A stretch of DNA of 64,000 bases, taken from positions 109,237 through 173,236 of the forward strand of contig JAWSVB010000022.1 of NCBI GenBank assembly GCA_033852135.1. Reading direction: 5' to 3'. Below are positions 1 through 8,614 of this stretch, in pieces. Position 1 is the stretch's first letter. The number at the start of each line of letters is the position of its first letter. This DNA comes from QZLE01 sp033852135 (GTDB taxonomy: Bacteria; Pseudomonadota; Gammaproteobacteria; QZLD01). The position numbers and the translations under genes are program-made. The notes beneath the pieces are model-generated. The model had not been told where the DNA came from and did not search any database. It saw only the letters and a program-made list of their open reading frames with translations.

Positions 1-597
1 CATTTTGCACAACAATCAGATGATGAAATTAATACAAGTAAAATTGCAGATATAATCGAGAACACTATTGGTTTAGTTTCTACAGATTACAATCTAAAGA
101 AACAGTACGATTTTAAAAAAATTAATATTATTCGGGAGTTTCAAGAAGATCTACCTGAAATTGAGTGCCACTCATCCAAAATTCAACAGGCCATGTTGAA
201 TCTATTTAGCAATAGTGCACATGCACTGCAACAAGCTAAAATTGAAAATCCAAAAATAATAATAAGATTAGCGATAGATGAGAAGCAAGATGATAAAGAT
301 GCAATGGTACGGGTTGAGATTGAAGATAATGGCCCAGGTATTTCCAGTAAGTTAATAGGTAGATTATTCGAACCATTTTATACAACAAAACCTACAGGTG
401 AGGGAAAAGGGTTAGGTTTAAGTGTTGCATATTTCATAATTACTGAAACTCATAAAGGAAAGATGTGGGTAGAGTCTAATGAGGGGGTAGGCACTAAATT
501 CATAATATGTTTGCCAGTAAAGCAAAATGGTAGCGATATAAGTATCGATAGAAATGTAGATAAAAATTCTATAAATTCAATGGATAACAAAGGTTAA
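1..597 (+). CDS. Sensor histidine kinase, C-terminal part (cut by window start)
   Basis: The reading frame is open from base 1, so the gene begins outside the window; only the end of the dimerisation domain and the HATPase_c domain are visible. The ATP-binding motifs are clear: N-box LNLFSNSAHAL, G1 box DNGPGI, an F-box region EPFYTTK and G2 box GKGLGLSV. It is a close paralogue of the kinase at 3042-5300: both share the TDYNL...K.I.I..EF stretch before the N-box and the same ending KFxIxLPV. About 25 extra polar residues follow the ATPase core. The next gene starts 5 bases after its stop, so it is probably co-transcribed with the two binding proteins. It autophosphorylates at a His located upstream of the window (family knowledge). 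The ligand is unknown. Confidence 0.9.
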   Translation, partial: HFAQQSDDEINTSKIADIIENTIGLVSTDYNLKKQYDFKKINIIREFQEDLPEIECHSSKIQQAMLNLFSNSAHALQQAKIENPKIIIRLAIDEKQDDKDAMVRVEIEDNGPGISSKLIGRLFEPFYTTKPTGEGKGLGLSVAYFIITETHKGKMWVESNEGVGTKFIICLPVKQNGSDISIDRNVDKNSINSMDNKG

Positions 598-602
598 GTT
601 AT

Positions 603-1757
603 ATGATTAAACTATTTAAAATAATAGCTGTTTTATCATTGTTAGCATTAATCGTAATACTGAATATGCAATCTGCATCTACTGTAAAGATTGGATTAGT
701 TGCAGATTTAAGTAGTAGAAAAGCCAACCTTGGTGATTCTGTAAGAAATGGGCTGATTCTCGCGATAAATGAGATAAATCAACAAGGCGGTATAAATGGT
801 CACAAGGTTGAATTATTAGTTCGAGATGGTAAATCTAACGAAGCTATTACCCAGCAACAAGCAACTAATTTAGTTGATAACTGTGTAAATCTAATAGTTG
901 GACCTGTGCACAGTGCAATGGCAAATTCAGTAATAGAAGCGACTAAAGAAGCAGGTATATTGGTTATAAGTCCAACAGTTTCAACTGATAACCTCTCCGA
1001 AATTGATGATAACTTTTTCCGCATAAATACCAAATCATCCATTCAAGGTAATGACCTTGCAAGAGCATCAAAACTTAGGGGCGATAAGAAAGTATTATTG
1101 GTAGTGGACCAAGATAATAGTGAGTATACCGGGTCAGTAGCTCATGGTTTTAGAGAGAGAGCAAAACTACTGGATTTAGAAGTCATCGGTGAAATAGCTT
1201 TTACTAAGGAGCACGATACTACTAAATTGGTAGATAAAATCATCCAATACAAGGCTGATGCATTAGTCTTTATAACTAATGGCAAAGATGCAGCAAAAAT
1301 TATCCAGCTATATAACAAAGTTAGCAAACTACCAAACTTATATGGTGATATGTGGGCGAAGTGGAGCAATGTTAAAGAGTTTGGAGGTAAAGCTGTAAAT
1401 GGGATGGTTTTAGTTGGCATTAATAAGAATAAACAGAGCCAAGATAAAGAGGTGCAATTTGCCTCATCCTATAAACAGCTTTTTGGTTCAGAGTATACGA
1501 TACCAGCGGTTTATGCGTATGAGGCTGTACAATTATATGCTTTAGGTGCACAAAATGCCTCTAGCTTGGATAGCGATAAAATTAAACAATATATTTTGAA
1601 AATAGAGCAAATAGATGGAGTGGTGGATAACTATAAACTTGATATGTATGGTGATGCAATTCGAGAGTTTTCATATTTCCAAATTAAAGATAATAGATAT
1701 GAAAAGATAAATTTACCCAAAGAGTTACCTATAAAAATAGATAGTGTTAAAGAGTAG
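603..1757 (+). CDS. Membrane-associated periplasmic binding protein, LivK/Peripla_BP_6 type (copy 1)
   Basis: This is a 384-residue type I periplasmic binding protein of the branched-chain amino acid/amide class. Residues 5-22 are hydrophobic (a signal peptide or membrane anchor; a weak SAS site could allow cleavage). The mature part opens with the family pattern KIGLVADLS, then NEINQQGGINGHKVEL and an ISPTVSTDNLS segment in the ligand cleft. No permease or ATPase of an ABC transporter is nearby; the neighbours are histidine kinases on both sides. I infer that it senses a small molecule for the kinases and does not feed a transporter. It is paralogous to the next gene along its whole length (both carry GGKAVNGM and DNY..D.YGD.IRE). 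The next start codon follows its stop directly. The ligand cannot be read from the sequence. Confidence 0.85.
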   Translation: MIKLFKIIAVLSLLALIVILNMQSASTVKIGLVADLSSRKANLGDSVRNGLILAINEINQQGGINGHKVELLVRDGKSNEAITQQQATNLVDNCVNLIVGPVHSAMANSVIEATKEAGILVISPTVSTDNLSEIDDNFFRINTKSSIQGNDLARASKLRGDKKVLLVVDQDNSEYTGSVAHGFRERAKLLDLEVIGEIAFTKEHDTTKLVDKIIQYKADALVFITNGKDAAKIIQLYNKVSKLPNLYGDMWAKWSNVKEFGGKAVNGMVLVGINKNKQSQDKEVQFASSYKQLFGSEYTIPAVYAYEAVQLYALGAQNASSLDSDKIKQYILKIEQIDGVVDNYKLDMYGDAIREFSYFQIKDNRYEKINLPKELPIKIDSVKE

Positions 1758-2921
1758 ATGGTTAAAAATATGAATAATTATAAAACAGGAACAAAAAGAT
1801 TAATCAGAGCTGGAGCAATAATTGTTTTGCTAGCATTGGTTACTTGGCTATTACTATCCCTACTAATTTTAAAAGAGCCGGTAAAAATAGGTTTTTTAGC
1901 AGATTTAAGTACCAGAAAATCGCAGCTAGGTGTTGTGGCAAGAAACGGTGTGATTATGGCCGTAGATGAATTAAATGACAGAGGTGGAATAAACGGTAGA
2001 AAAGTTGAGCTTATTATTAGAGATATAAAATCAAGTAAAGATGAGGCAAAGCTTCAAACGTTAAAATTAATTGAAGATGGGGTAGATGTGATAATCGGAG
2101 GGTTTGTTAGCTCAATGGCCGCTCCTGTTCTTGAAGCTACAAAGAATAGTAATATCTTGCTAATAAGTCCTACAGTTGCAGCTGATAGTTTGTCAGGAAT
2201 TGATGATAATTTTATTCGGATTACCCCACAAGCATCAAAACATGGTAGTTCGCTTGCTGAGGCAGCTGGGTATATGGGAATTAAAAAAGTTACTTTGATT
2301 CGCGATATCAAAAATGAAGAGTACTCAGGGGCTGTAGTTGATGGGTTTAAGAAAAAATGTGAAGAACAATCTATTCAAGTTATTGGTGATCTAGAGTTTG
2401 AAACCAAGCAAGACTTCCCTCAACTTGTTGAGCAATTGTCTAAGCTGCAGTCAGATGCTTTGGTATTTATCACCAGTGGAATCGATGCCGGTGCGATTAT
2501 TCAGCAATATGCTAGAAATAATAATGTTCCACATCTATTTGGCAGCATGTGGACAAAAGTTACAAAAGTAAATGAGTATGGTGGAAAAGCAGTAAATGGA
2601 ATGTTTCTGGTAGATGTTTTTGCGAATAAAAATCCAGAAGTTAAAGAAGTAGAGTTTAATAAATCTTTCAAAGAGCGTTTTGGAATGGGATCAAATATGC
2701 CATCAAGGTATACATATGAATCTGTAAAGCTATTTGCTCAAGCTGCTGAGAAAGCAAATAGTGTAAAAACTGAAAAAGTAAAAACTGAAATTATTAATAT
2801 GAACCCTGTTGAGGGGATAACAGATAACTATCAGATTGATAAATATGGTGATGTTATTCGTGAACTATCCCTTTATCAGATTAAAAATCACCAGTACGAG
2901 TTGACTAATAAAACGAACTAA
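1758..2921 (+). CDS. Membrane-anchored periplasmic binding protein, LivK/Peripla_BP_6 type (copy 2)
   Basis: A 387-residue tandem paralogue of the preceding gene, starting on the base after its TAG stop; an alternative ATG lies at 1770. A basic N-terminus (KTGTKRLIR) precedes a long hydrophobic stretch at about residues 17-38 with no AxA or lipobox cleavage site. This suggests an uncleaved N-terminal anchor with the binding domain in the periplasm. The domain begins KIGFLADLSTRKSQLG and includes NDRGGINGRKVEL and ISPTVAADSLSGIDDNF. Divergence from copy 1 is moderate and spread evenly, so the duplication is not recent. As with copy 1, transporter subunits are absent and the next gene is a Cache-type histidine kinase, which suggests ligand presentation to a sensor. 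The specific ligand is unknown. Confidence 0.85.
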   Translation: MVKNMNNYKTGTKRLIRAGAIIVLLALVTWLLLSLLILKEPVKIGFLADLSTRKSQLGVVARNGVIMAVDELNDRGGINGRKVELIIRDIKSSKDEAKLQTLKLIEDGVDVIIGGFVSSMAAPVLEATKNSNILLISPTVAADSLSGIDDNFIRITPQASKHGSSLAEAAGYMGIKKVTLIRDIKNEEYSGAVVDGFKKKCEEQSIQVIGDLEFETKQDFPQLVEQLSKLQSDALVFITSGIDAGAIIQQYARNNNVPHLFGSMWTKVTKVNEYGGKAVNGMFLVDVFANKNPEVKEVEFNKSFKERFGMGSNMPSRYTYESVKLFAQAAEKANSVKTEKVKTEIINMNPVEGITDNYQIDKYGDVIRELSLYQIKNHQYELTNKTN

Positions 2922-2968
2922 TACAAATAGCTAATTAATAAAAAGTGCAATAAATAGGATATATGTAA

Positions 2969-3028
2969 ATGCAGAAAAAAATCAGTAAAGAAATGAACCA
3001 ACAATACAAAAAGGTTGCGTTTAAATAG
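2969..3028 (+). other. Possible 19-codon leader ORF upstream of the kinase
   Basis: A short frame begins with ATG at 2969, about 10 bases after an AGGA-like ribosome site, and ends with TAG at 3026. That is just before the preferred kinase start at 3042. The peptide would be 19 residues, Lys-rich and without a recognised motif. Its closeness to the next start would permit translational coupling. It may equally be chance. Confidence 0.2.
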
Positions 3029-3041
3029 CAGGTTTTATGTA

Positions 3042-5300
3042 ATGGTTAATTTCTTTCATAACATAAGCATTCAAAGGTTTTTCAAGATTTATCTCTTGAT
3101 TGCTGTGTTATTACCGTTATTGGTTCTTGGCTTGGTAGGATTGACAATATCATCAAGCTTATTAAGGCATGAGATATTAAACGCAGATCATAGGCAGGTA
3201 CACCTTGCTGAATATGCTATCGAGCAGCACCTCCAAAGACCACTTGAGGATCTTCAGGTTATATCAAGCCTAATTCATAATATTTCAAAATCACAGCCAT
3301 CAAGAATCCAGAGAATTATCGAAAAAACTCAAGATGCGCATAGATATTTTGCAGCTATTCAAGTTGTTGATATTGATGGTCGAGTAATTGCTATATCCCC
3401 ATTAAATAAAGATTTGATGGGTATTGATGTATCAGGACACAGATACTTCAATAAAATTAAAAGTTTAAATACTCCGTATTGGGGGGCATCATTTATATCG
3501 GAGCAGTTAGAGTTACCACTCGCATCACTAAGTATAAAAACAGATTATGGCTTTATTATCACAGGTTTTCTCAGATTAGATGATATTAGTGAAATCGGTA
3601 AAGGTAGGAGACAAGAAGAAACTAGTAATAATGATATTGATTCACGATTGTTGTTTATCACAGACCAGAATGGGGTATTTATTGCACACCCAGACAAACA
3701 AAAAGTTATGATTCGTGAATATGACCAACAATATGCAAAAAGTATTAAGCAGTGGAATAGTGATATTTTAGTTAGTGAGGCTGAATATAATGAGCGTGAA
3801 TTCTTAGTAAATACGGTTATTATGCCAGAGACAAAATGGAAAATATCACTATATACTCCACTTGAAAATATCACTTCTCCAATTATAAAAACGGCAGTTA
3901 TATTACTGCTTTTAACTCTAGCAGTTACCGTATTAGCAATTATTGGCGGAGCAAAACTCAGTAGTAAAATATCTGGCTCTTTCAGTGAGTTGCTTAAGTC
4001 AGTAGATGCTATCGGCAAAGGGAAGTATGAAGTACCAATATCTCAAAGTAATTATAGAGAGTTTAACCAGCTTGCTGATTCATTTGAACAGATGGCACAA
4101 GAGGTAAAAGCAAGGGAGAAAGACCTCAAGGAAGCAGAGAGCTATATCTCCAATATTATTAATTCCATGCCATCAATATTGGTAAGTGTGAACAGAGATC
4201 TAATAATTACGCAGTGGAACATGACTGCAAAAGATAAAACAGGGGTTGAGGCAGAAGATGCAAAAGGGAAAAATCTAGTGGAGCTTTTGCCTAATTTGCA
4301 GTCAGAAATCAGTAAAATAGAGAGCAGCATAGAAAGTCGGCAAGTTAAATATAGCAGGAAAAAGCCACTTTATTCTGAGAGCAATGTAAGCTACGAGGAT
4401 ATAACAATTTTTCCACTAATAGCTAACGGAGTACAAGGAGCTGTTATTCGTGTTGATGATGTTACGGATAAAGTTCGTCTTGAAGAGATGCTGGTACAAA
4501 ATGAGAAAATGTTATCCATTGGTGGGTTGGCAGCTGGTATGGCGCATGAAATCAATAATCCGCTAGCAGGGATGATGCAAACAGCAGATGTTATTCAGAA
4601 TCGTTTAGTAAATAAAATTGATTTGCCAGCAAATAAAAAAGCAGCAGAAGAAGCAGGTATTACTATTGAAGGGGTTTCTAAATTTATACATGCCAGAGAT
4701 ATTCCTCGTATGATTGAAACAATAAAAGAGTCTGGTAAACGTGCGGCTACTATCGTTAATAATATGCTCACATTTGCACGTAAGGCAGACCACAGTAAAT
4801 CAAAGGTAAATGTAGAGCGTTTATTAGAAGACACATTAGATCTAGCAATAACCGATTACAATTTAGAAAAAGAGCATGATTTTAAACAGATAAAAATCAT
4901 AAAAGAGTTTGAATCTAGCTTGCCATTATTGCTATGTGAAGAAACTAAAATTCAGCAGGTGATTTTAAATTTACTGCTCAACAGTGCCCAAGCAATATTT
5001 GGCAGCAGTATAAAAGCACCTGTAATTCATATCCGTACAAGTCTGTCTAAAGATAGCAAAATTATTAATATCGAGATTGAAGATAATGGCCCGGGGATGG
5101 ATAACGAAACAAGTAAAAGAATATTTGAACCGTTTTTTACAACAAAAGATGTTGGTCAAGGGACAGGTTTAGGTTTAAGTGTTTCATATTTTATTGTTAC
5201 AGAGAATCATGGTGGTGAGATGAGTGTTACATCAAAGACAGGGGAAGGCACTAAGTTTTTAATATCCCTGCCAGTAGAAGGAAACAAAAATGAATACTAG
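3042..5300 (+). CDS. Cache-HAMP-PAS sensor histidine kinase
   Basis: This is a membrane sensor kinase of 752 residues from the ATG at 3042, which has AGG 9 bases upstream; a TTG at 3015 would add 9 residues but has no spaced ribosome site. Order: transmembrane helix near residues 15-38, a periplasmic Cache-like region to about 285, a second helix near 290-312, HAMP, PAS (from about 370), then HisKA with phospho-acceptor H502 in GMAHEINNPLAG. The HATPase_c domain follows, with N-box LNLLLNSAQAI, G1 DNGPGM and G2 GTGLGLSV. The spacer after the His helix is unusually long (roughly residues 520-545). It is paralogous to the truncated kinase at the window start, so the kinases bracket two binding proteins. 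Its 3' end overlaps the receiver gene by 11 bases, making that receiver a likely phosphate acceptor. Confidence 0.9.
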   Translation: MVNFFHNISIQRFFKIYLLIAVLLPLLVLGLVGLTISSSLLRHEILNADHRQVHLAEYAIEQHLQRPLEDLQVISSLIHNISKSQPSRIQRIIEKTQDAHRYFAAIQVVDIDGRVIAISPLNKDLMGIDVSGHRYFNKIKSLNTPYWGASFISEQLELPLASLSIKTDYGFIITGFLRLDDISEIGKGRRQEETSNNDIDSRLLFITDQNGVFIAHPDKQKVMIREYDQQYAKSIKQWNSDILVSEAEYNEREFLVNTVIMPETKWKISLYTPLENITSPIIKTAVILLLLTLAVTVLAIIGGAKLSSKISGSFSELLKSVDAIGKGKYEVPISQSNYREFNQLADSFEQMAQEVKAREKDLKEAESYISNIINSMPSILVSVNRDLIITQWNMTAKDKTGVEAEDAKGKNLVELLPNLQSEISKIESSIESRQVKYSRKKPLYSESNVSYEDITIFPLIANGVQGAVIRVDDVTDKVRLEEMLVQNEKMLSIGGLAAGMAHEINNPLAGMMQTADVIQNRLVNKIDLPANKKAAEEAGITIEGVSKFIHARDIPRMIETIKESGKRAATIVNNMLTFARKADHSKSKVNVERLLEDTLDLAITDYNLEKEHDFKQIKIIKEFESSLPLLLCEETKIQQVILNLLLNSAQAIFGSSIKAPVIHIRTSLSKDSKIINIEIEDNGPGMDNETSKRIFEPFFTTKDVGQGTGLGLSVSYFIVTENHGGEMSVTSKTGEGTKFLISLPVEGNKNEY

Positions 5301-5667
5301 TAATAAAAGCGTTTTGATTTTAGATGATGAACCGTTTGTAAGGGATAGTCTTGTAGATTATTTTGAAGATTGCCTTTGGACCGTATTTTGTTCTGGGCAG
5401 GAGGATGAGGCGCTAGATATTATAAAAAACTATAAAATAGATTGTGCCATAGTGGATATTCGAATGGCAGGTATTGGTGGGGACCAATTTATTCGTGAAG
5501 CGAATAAACTGCCCAATAAAATTGGATTTGTAGTTTGTACCGGTTCTCCTGAGTATGAAATTCCAGCTGATTTAGCCGCATTAGAAAATGTTTCAAATAC
5601 TATTTTTAGTAAACCTGTGACAGAGCTAAATAAATTAGAGCAAGAATTACTGAAGTTAGCAGGATAA
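5290..5667 (+). CDS. Single-domain response regulator (receiver only)
   Basis: A 125-residue CheY-like receiver with no output domain. The acidic pair is in LILDDE, the phospho-acceptor is D56 in VDIRM, the switch Thr is in VCTGS and the conserved Lys is in FSKPV. It overlaps the preceding kinase gene by 11 bases, a classic sign of a cognate pair. Because it has no DNA-binding or enzymatic output, it either shuttles phosphate (to the following REC-kinase protein or to an unlinked Hpt protein) or acts by protein contact. The window does carry an Hpt protein, at 16811-17977, but a link is speculative. Confidence 0.9.
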   Translation: MNTSNKSVLILDDEPFVRDSLVDYFEDCLWTVFCSGQEDEALDIIKNYKIDCAIVDIRMAGIGGDQFIREANKLPNKIGFVVCTGSPEYEIPADLAALENVSNTIFSKPVTELNKLEQELLKLAG

Positions 5668-5743
5668 ATGTCAGTTTTTCTAATAAACTTAAATATATAT
5701 GATTATTACTATTCATAAAAAGTATATCGAGTAACGGTGGGTC

Positions 5744-7051
5744 ATGAGTGATACTCAAATTACAGTGCTAGCAATTGATGATGATGAATACATCAGGCAA
5801 AGTTATATCGATTGTTTGGAAGACTATGAATACAAAGTATTTATAGCTGAAAATGGCAGAGTTGGTTTAGAGCTTTTTGAACAGCACATTGATGAAATTG
5901 ATATCGTAATTGTTGACCTAAGAATGCCAGAGGTTGATGGCTTTCAAGTAGTTGCACATGTGAAAAAAAGTAAGCCAGAGCTACCAATAATTGTAGTTTC
6001 CGGTAATGGAGTAATAAGTGATGCAGTTGAGGCTCTTCATCAAGGAGCGTGGGATTACTTGCTAAAACCGATAGAAGATTTTTCTGTATTGATTCACTCT
6101 GTAAATAGCTGCTTGGATAAGGCGCGTCTTATTAATGAGAATGCAGAGTATCAACTCCATCTGGAAAGTATGGTTGCAGATAGAACTAATGAATTATTTG
6201 AAGCAAATATTGAGCTGAAAAGGCATAAAAGTCACCTGCAAGAGCTGGTTGAAGAGAGAACATCAAAATTAAATGAATCATTAGAAAATCTAAATAATAC
6301 AAAAGATTATTTAATCCAATCTGAAAAAATGGCAGCCCTAGGTGGTTTGGTTGCTGGTGTTGCGCATGAGATTAATACTCCAGTTGGGATTGGTGTAACG
6401 GCTGCCTCACACCTCGAAGGTGAGACCAGAAAGTTTACTAAAGCCTATGAAAACGGCGAACTAACCAGAAAGGCGTTAGATAGCTATGTGAAAATAGTAA
6501 ATGAAAGTTGTGGAATGATTCTGTCCAATATGAATCGTGCTGCAGACTTAATCCATAGCTTCAAGCAAGTTGCAGTTGACCAATCTAGCCAAGAAAATCG
6601 TGAGTTTAATGTTAAAAAGTATTTGCATGAGATCTTTGCAAGCCTGAATCCAAAGTTTAAGAATACCAGTTTAACTATCAATGTAGAGTGCGCAGATGAC
6701 CTGACCATTAACTCCTACCCTGGGACTATGTCTCAGATTATCACCAACCTTGCCTTAAACTCCCTTATCCATGGCTTTGAAGATAAAGAAAATGGAACTA
6801 TAGATTTAAAAGTTGTGAAAGAAAATGGAAATATTAAGATAAATTATTCAGATACCGGCCACGGAATATCAGAAGAAAATTTAACTAAAATATTCGACCC
6901 ATTTTTCACAACTAAGAGGGGTTATGGGGGGAGTGGACTTGGCTTACATATAGTTTTCAATTTGGTCACCCAAACCCTTGGTGGAAGTATTGAATGCAAT
7001 TCGAAAGAGGGTGAAGGGGCTGAGTTCATTATTGAATTTCCATACTCTTAG
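5744..7051 (+). CDS. Response regulator-histidine kinase fusion (REC-coiled coil-HisKA-HATPase)
   Basis: A soluble 435-residue protein with no membrane segment. An N-terminal receiver (about 1-125; phospho-acceptor D58 in VDLRMP, Lys in LLKPIE) is joined by a long coiled coil (about 130-195) to HisKA with H208 in GVAHEINTPVG and an ATPase domain. The ATPase domain has the motif DTGHGI and the G2 box GGSGLGLHIV. A GGTGGG-like ribosome site precedes the ATG. This inverted hybrid layout is typical of cytoplasmic kinases whose activity is set by phosphorylation of their own receiver. Its position 76 bases after the lone receiver gene suggests it is the downstream step of the same signalling cluster. 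Its own output partner is not identifiable here. Confidence 0.88.
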   Translation: MSDTQITVLAIDDDEYIRQSYIDCLEDYEYKVFIAENGRVGLELFEQHIDEIDIVIVDLRMPEVDGFQVVAHVKKSKPELPIIVVSGNGVISDAVEALHQGAWDYLLKPIEDFSVLIHSVNSCLDKARLINENAEYQLHLESMVADRTNELFEANIELKRHKSHLQELVEERTSKLNESLENLNNTKDYLIQSEKMAALGGLVAGVAHEINTPVGIGVTAASHLEGETRKFTKAYENGELTRKALDSYVKIVNESCGMILSNMNRAADLIHSFKQVAVDQSSQENREFNVKKYLHEIFASLNPKFKNTSLTINVECADDLTINSYPGTMSQIITNLALNSLIHGFEDKENGTIDLKVVKENGNIKINYSDTGHGISEENLTKIFDPFFTTKRGYGGSGLGLHIVFNLVTQTLGGSIECNSKEGEGAEFIIEFPYS

Positions 7052-7141
7052 TACCCGCCAGAACATATAAAAAAATCAACCTTGTATTCTCGATTTAAAT
7101 AGCTAATTTTAAGGTTAAAACTACTAAGTAGAGTAAATATT

Positions 7142-7864
7142 GTGTGGAGTCAGACAAATTTAGGTAGATACATAATAGATCTTGAATCCGAAAAGATTAA
7201 TCAAATTATTAATCGAGTTCCTGGTGTTAACATACTACAGCTGGGTACATTAAGAGGGACAAAGTGGCTAAATCTAAATCGTAAATTTCAAAGCTATATT
7301 CTAGATACCCCCGCTCGATGTGGCTCAGATTGTAATGTCTTTGGGGAGTTAGAATCATTACCTTTCTCTTCTGAAAGCATGGATGTGGTTATTCTCAGGC
7401 ACACACTTGAAGCAACAACAAACCCGCAAACTGTTCTGCATGAGGCAGAACGAATACTATCTCCAGATGGTTATTTAGTTATTTTAGGTTTTAACCCTTA
7501 TAGTTTTTTTGGGGCGCTACGCTTTGCAGAAAAGTATACAGAAACCGGGGAGTGGGAAGGGGAATCACTCTCAATAGGACGGATTAAAGATTGGTTTGCA
7601 GTTCTAGGTTTGGATGTAACAGAAGAGGAAAAGGTAAAACTTAGCCATAGAGTGATAAAGGAAGAATATGGGAAAAAATTTGAATTTCTAGGAGAGCTGG
7701 CAGATTACAGCCTGCATATTCAATCAGGAGTTTATATCCTGATGGCAAGAAAGAGGATAATCCCCTTATCCCGTGTAAAAAATGGCTGGCGTGAAAAAGG
7801 TAATAGGGTAAGTTCACCAATTCAGGCAAGCCCAAAAGTAAACCGAAAACTATTTAAGGAATAA
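7142..7864 (+). CDS. SAM-dependent methyltransferase (Methyltransf_11, YafS-like)
   Basis: A 240-residue class I methyltransferase beginning with GTG. The SAM fold is seen in VNILQLGTLRG (degenerate motif I), the ESLPFSSESMDVVILRHTLE segment (motif II region) and EAERILSPDGYLVILGFNP (motif III region). The motif I glycines are fewer than usual, but the rest matches the family. In many gammaproteobacteria a methyltransferase of this kind (yafS in E. coli) sits beside rnhA and dnaQ, as here. The methyl acceptor is not known for the family. The C-terminal 40 residues are basic, which could hint at nucleic-acid or membrane contact. Confidence 0.8.
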   Translation: MWSQTNLGRYIIDLESEKINQIINRVPGVNILQLGTLRGTKWLNLNRKFQSYILDTPARCGSDCNVFGELESLPFSSESMDVVILRHTLEATTNPQTVLHEAERILSPDGYLVILGFNPYSFFGALRFAEKYTETGEWEGESLSIGRIKDWFAVLGLDVTEEEKVKLSHRVIKEEYGKKFEFLGELADYSLHIQSGVYILMARKRIIPLSRVKNGWREKGNRVSSPIQASPKVNRKLFKE

Positions 7865-8086
7865 TTTTTCTTAACCCTTAGCTCGCCAATAGAACTTAAA
7901 AATTTAAGCTTTTAAATAGGAGTTATCTTTCTGTATAAGGGTTGTATAGCGATGTTTTTAGGTGCTTTGCAATATTACCTATAGTCAGTATGGATCGTGT
8001 TTAATCACAGATAACATTGCTTGCATGATGGAATTCATTACAATGACTATGCTTGAAAATTTAGTTTTCTGTGGAATGGTAAATAA

Positions 8087-8530
8087 ATGACAAATACTGT
8101 AGAAATTTTCGCTGATGGTGCATGTAGAGGTAACCCAGGTCCTGGTGGCTGGGGTGCATTATTACGTTTTAATGATAATGAAAAAGAGCTCTATGGAGCA
8201 GAAGCAGATACAACCAATAACCGTATGGAATTAACTGCTGTAATCAAGTCGCTAGAGTCCTTAACGAGGCCTTGTGAGATAGTTGTTACCTTAGATTCAA
8301 AATATGTTCTGGATGGAATACAAAGCTGGATAGAGAACTGGAAGAAGCGTGGTTGGAAAACAGCGGCAAAGAAACCAGTAAAAAATGAAGATCTATGGAG
8401 GCAGCTTGATGCTCTAAAACAGGAGCATAAAATCACCTGGAACTGGGTAAAAGGTCATAGTGGACATGATGAAAATGAGAGGGCTGACCAACTAGCTAAT
8501 AAAGGGATAGACGAGATGCTAGGCTCGTAA
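8087..8530 (+). CDS. rnhA: Ribonuclease HI
   Basis: A 147-residue RNase H that cleaves the RNA strand of RNA-DNA hybrids in the cytoplasm, removing primers and R-loops. The four catalytic acids are visible: Asp in IFADGACRGNPGPGG, Glu in NNRMELTA, Asp in TLDSKYV and Asp in ERADQLAN. The basic protrusion helix typical of the E. coli enzyme is present (WKKRGWKTAAKKPVKN). The length matches the family (about 150). It lies just upstream of dnaQ on the same strand; in E. coli the two are adjacent but divergent, so the orientation differs here. Confidence 0.97.
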   Translation: MTNTVEIFADGACRGNPGPGGWGALLRFNDNEKELYGAEADTTNNRMELTAVIKSLESLTRPCEIVVTLDSKYVLDGIQSWIENWKKRGWKTAAKKPVKNEDLWRQLDALKQEHKITWNWVKGHSGHDENERADQLANKGIDEMLGS

Positions 8531-8614
8531 ATAGTATTGCATCCAAATTTCGACAAGTTAACAAGCAGCAGTTAGAATATTCGTAATAAATTAAAATAGG
8601 CAAACTCAGTAACC

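Noticed and set aside
1..2921. Branched-chain amino acid ABC transporter operon
   Set aside because: Only binding proteins are present; no permease or ATPase gene lies within the window and the neighbours are signalling genes.
3545..4018. 157-codon minus-strand ORF inside the kinase gene
   Set aside because: It lies fully within a well-supported Cache kinase on the other strand and has no recognisable domain.
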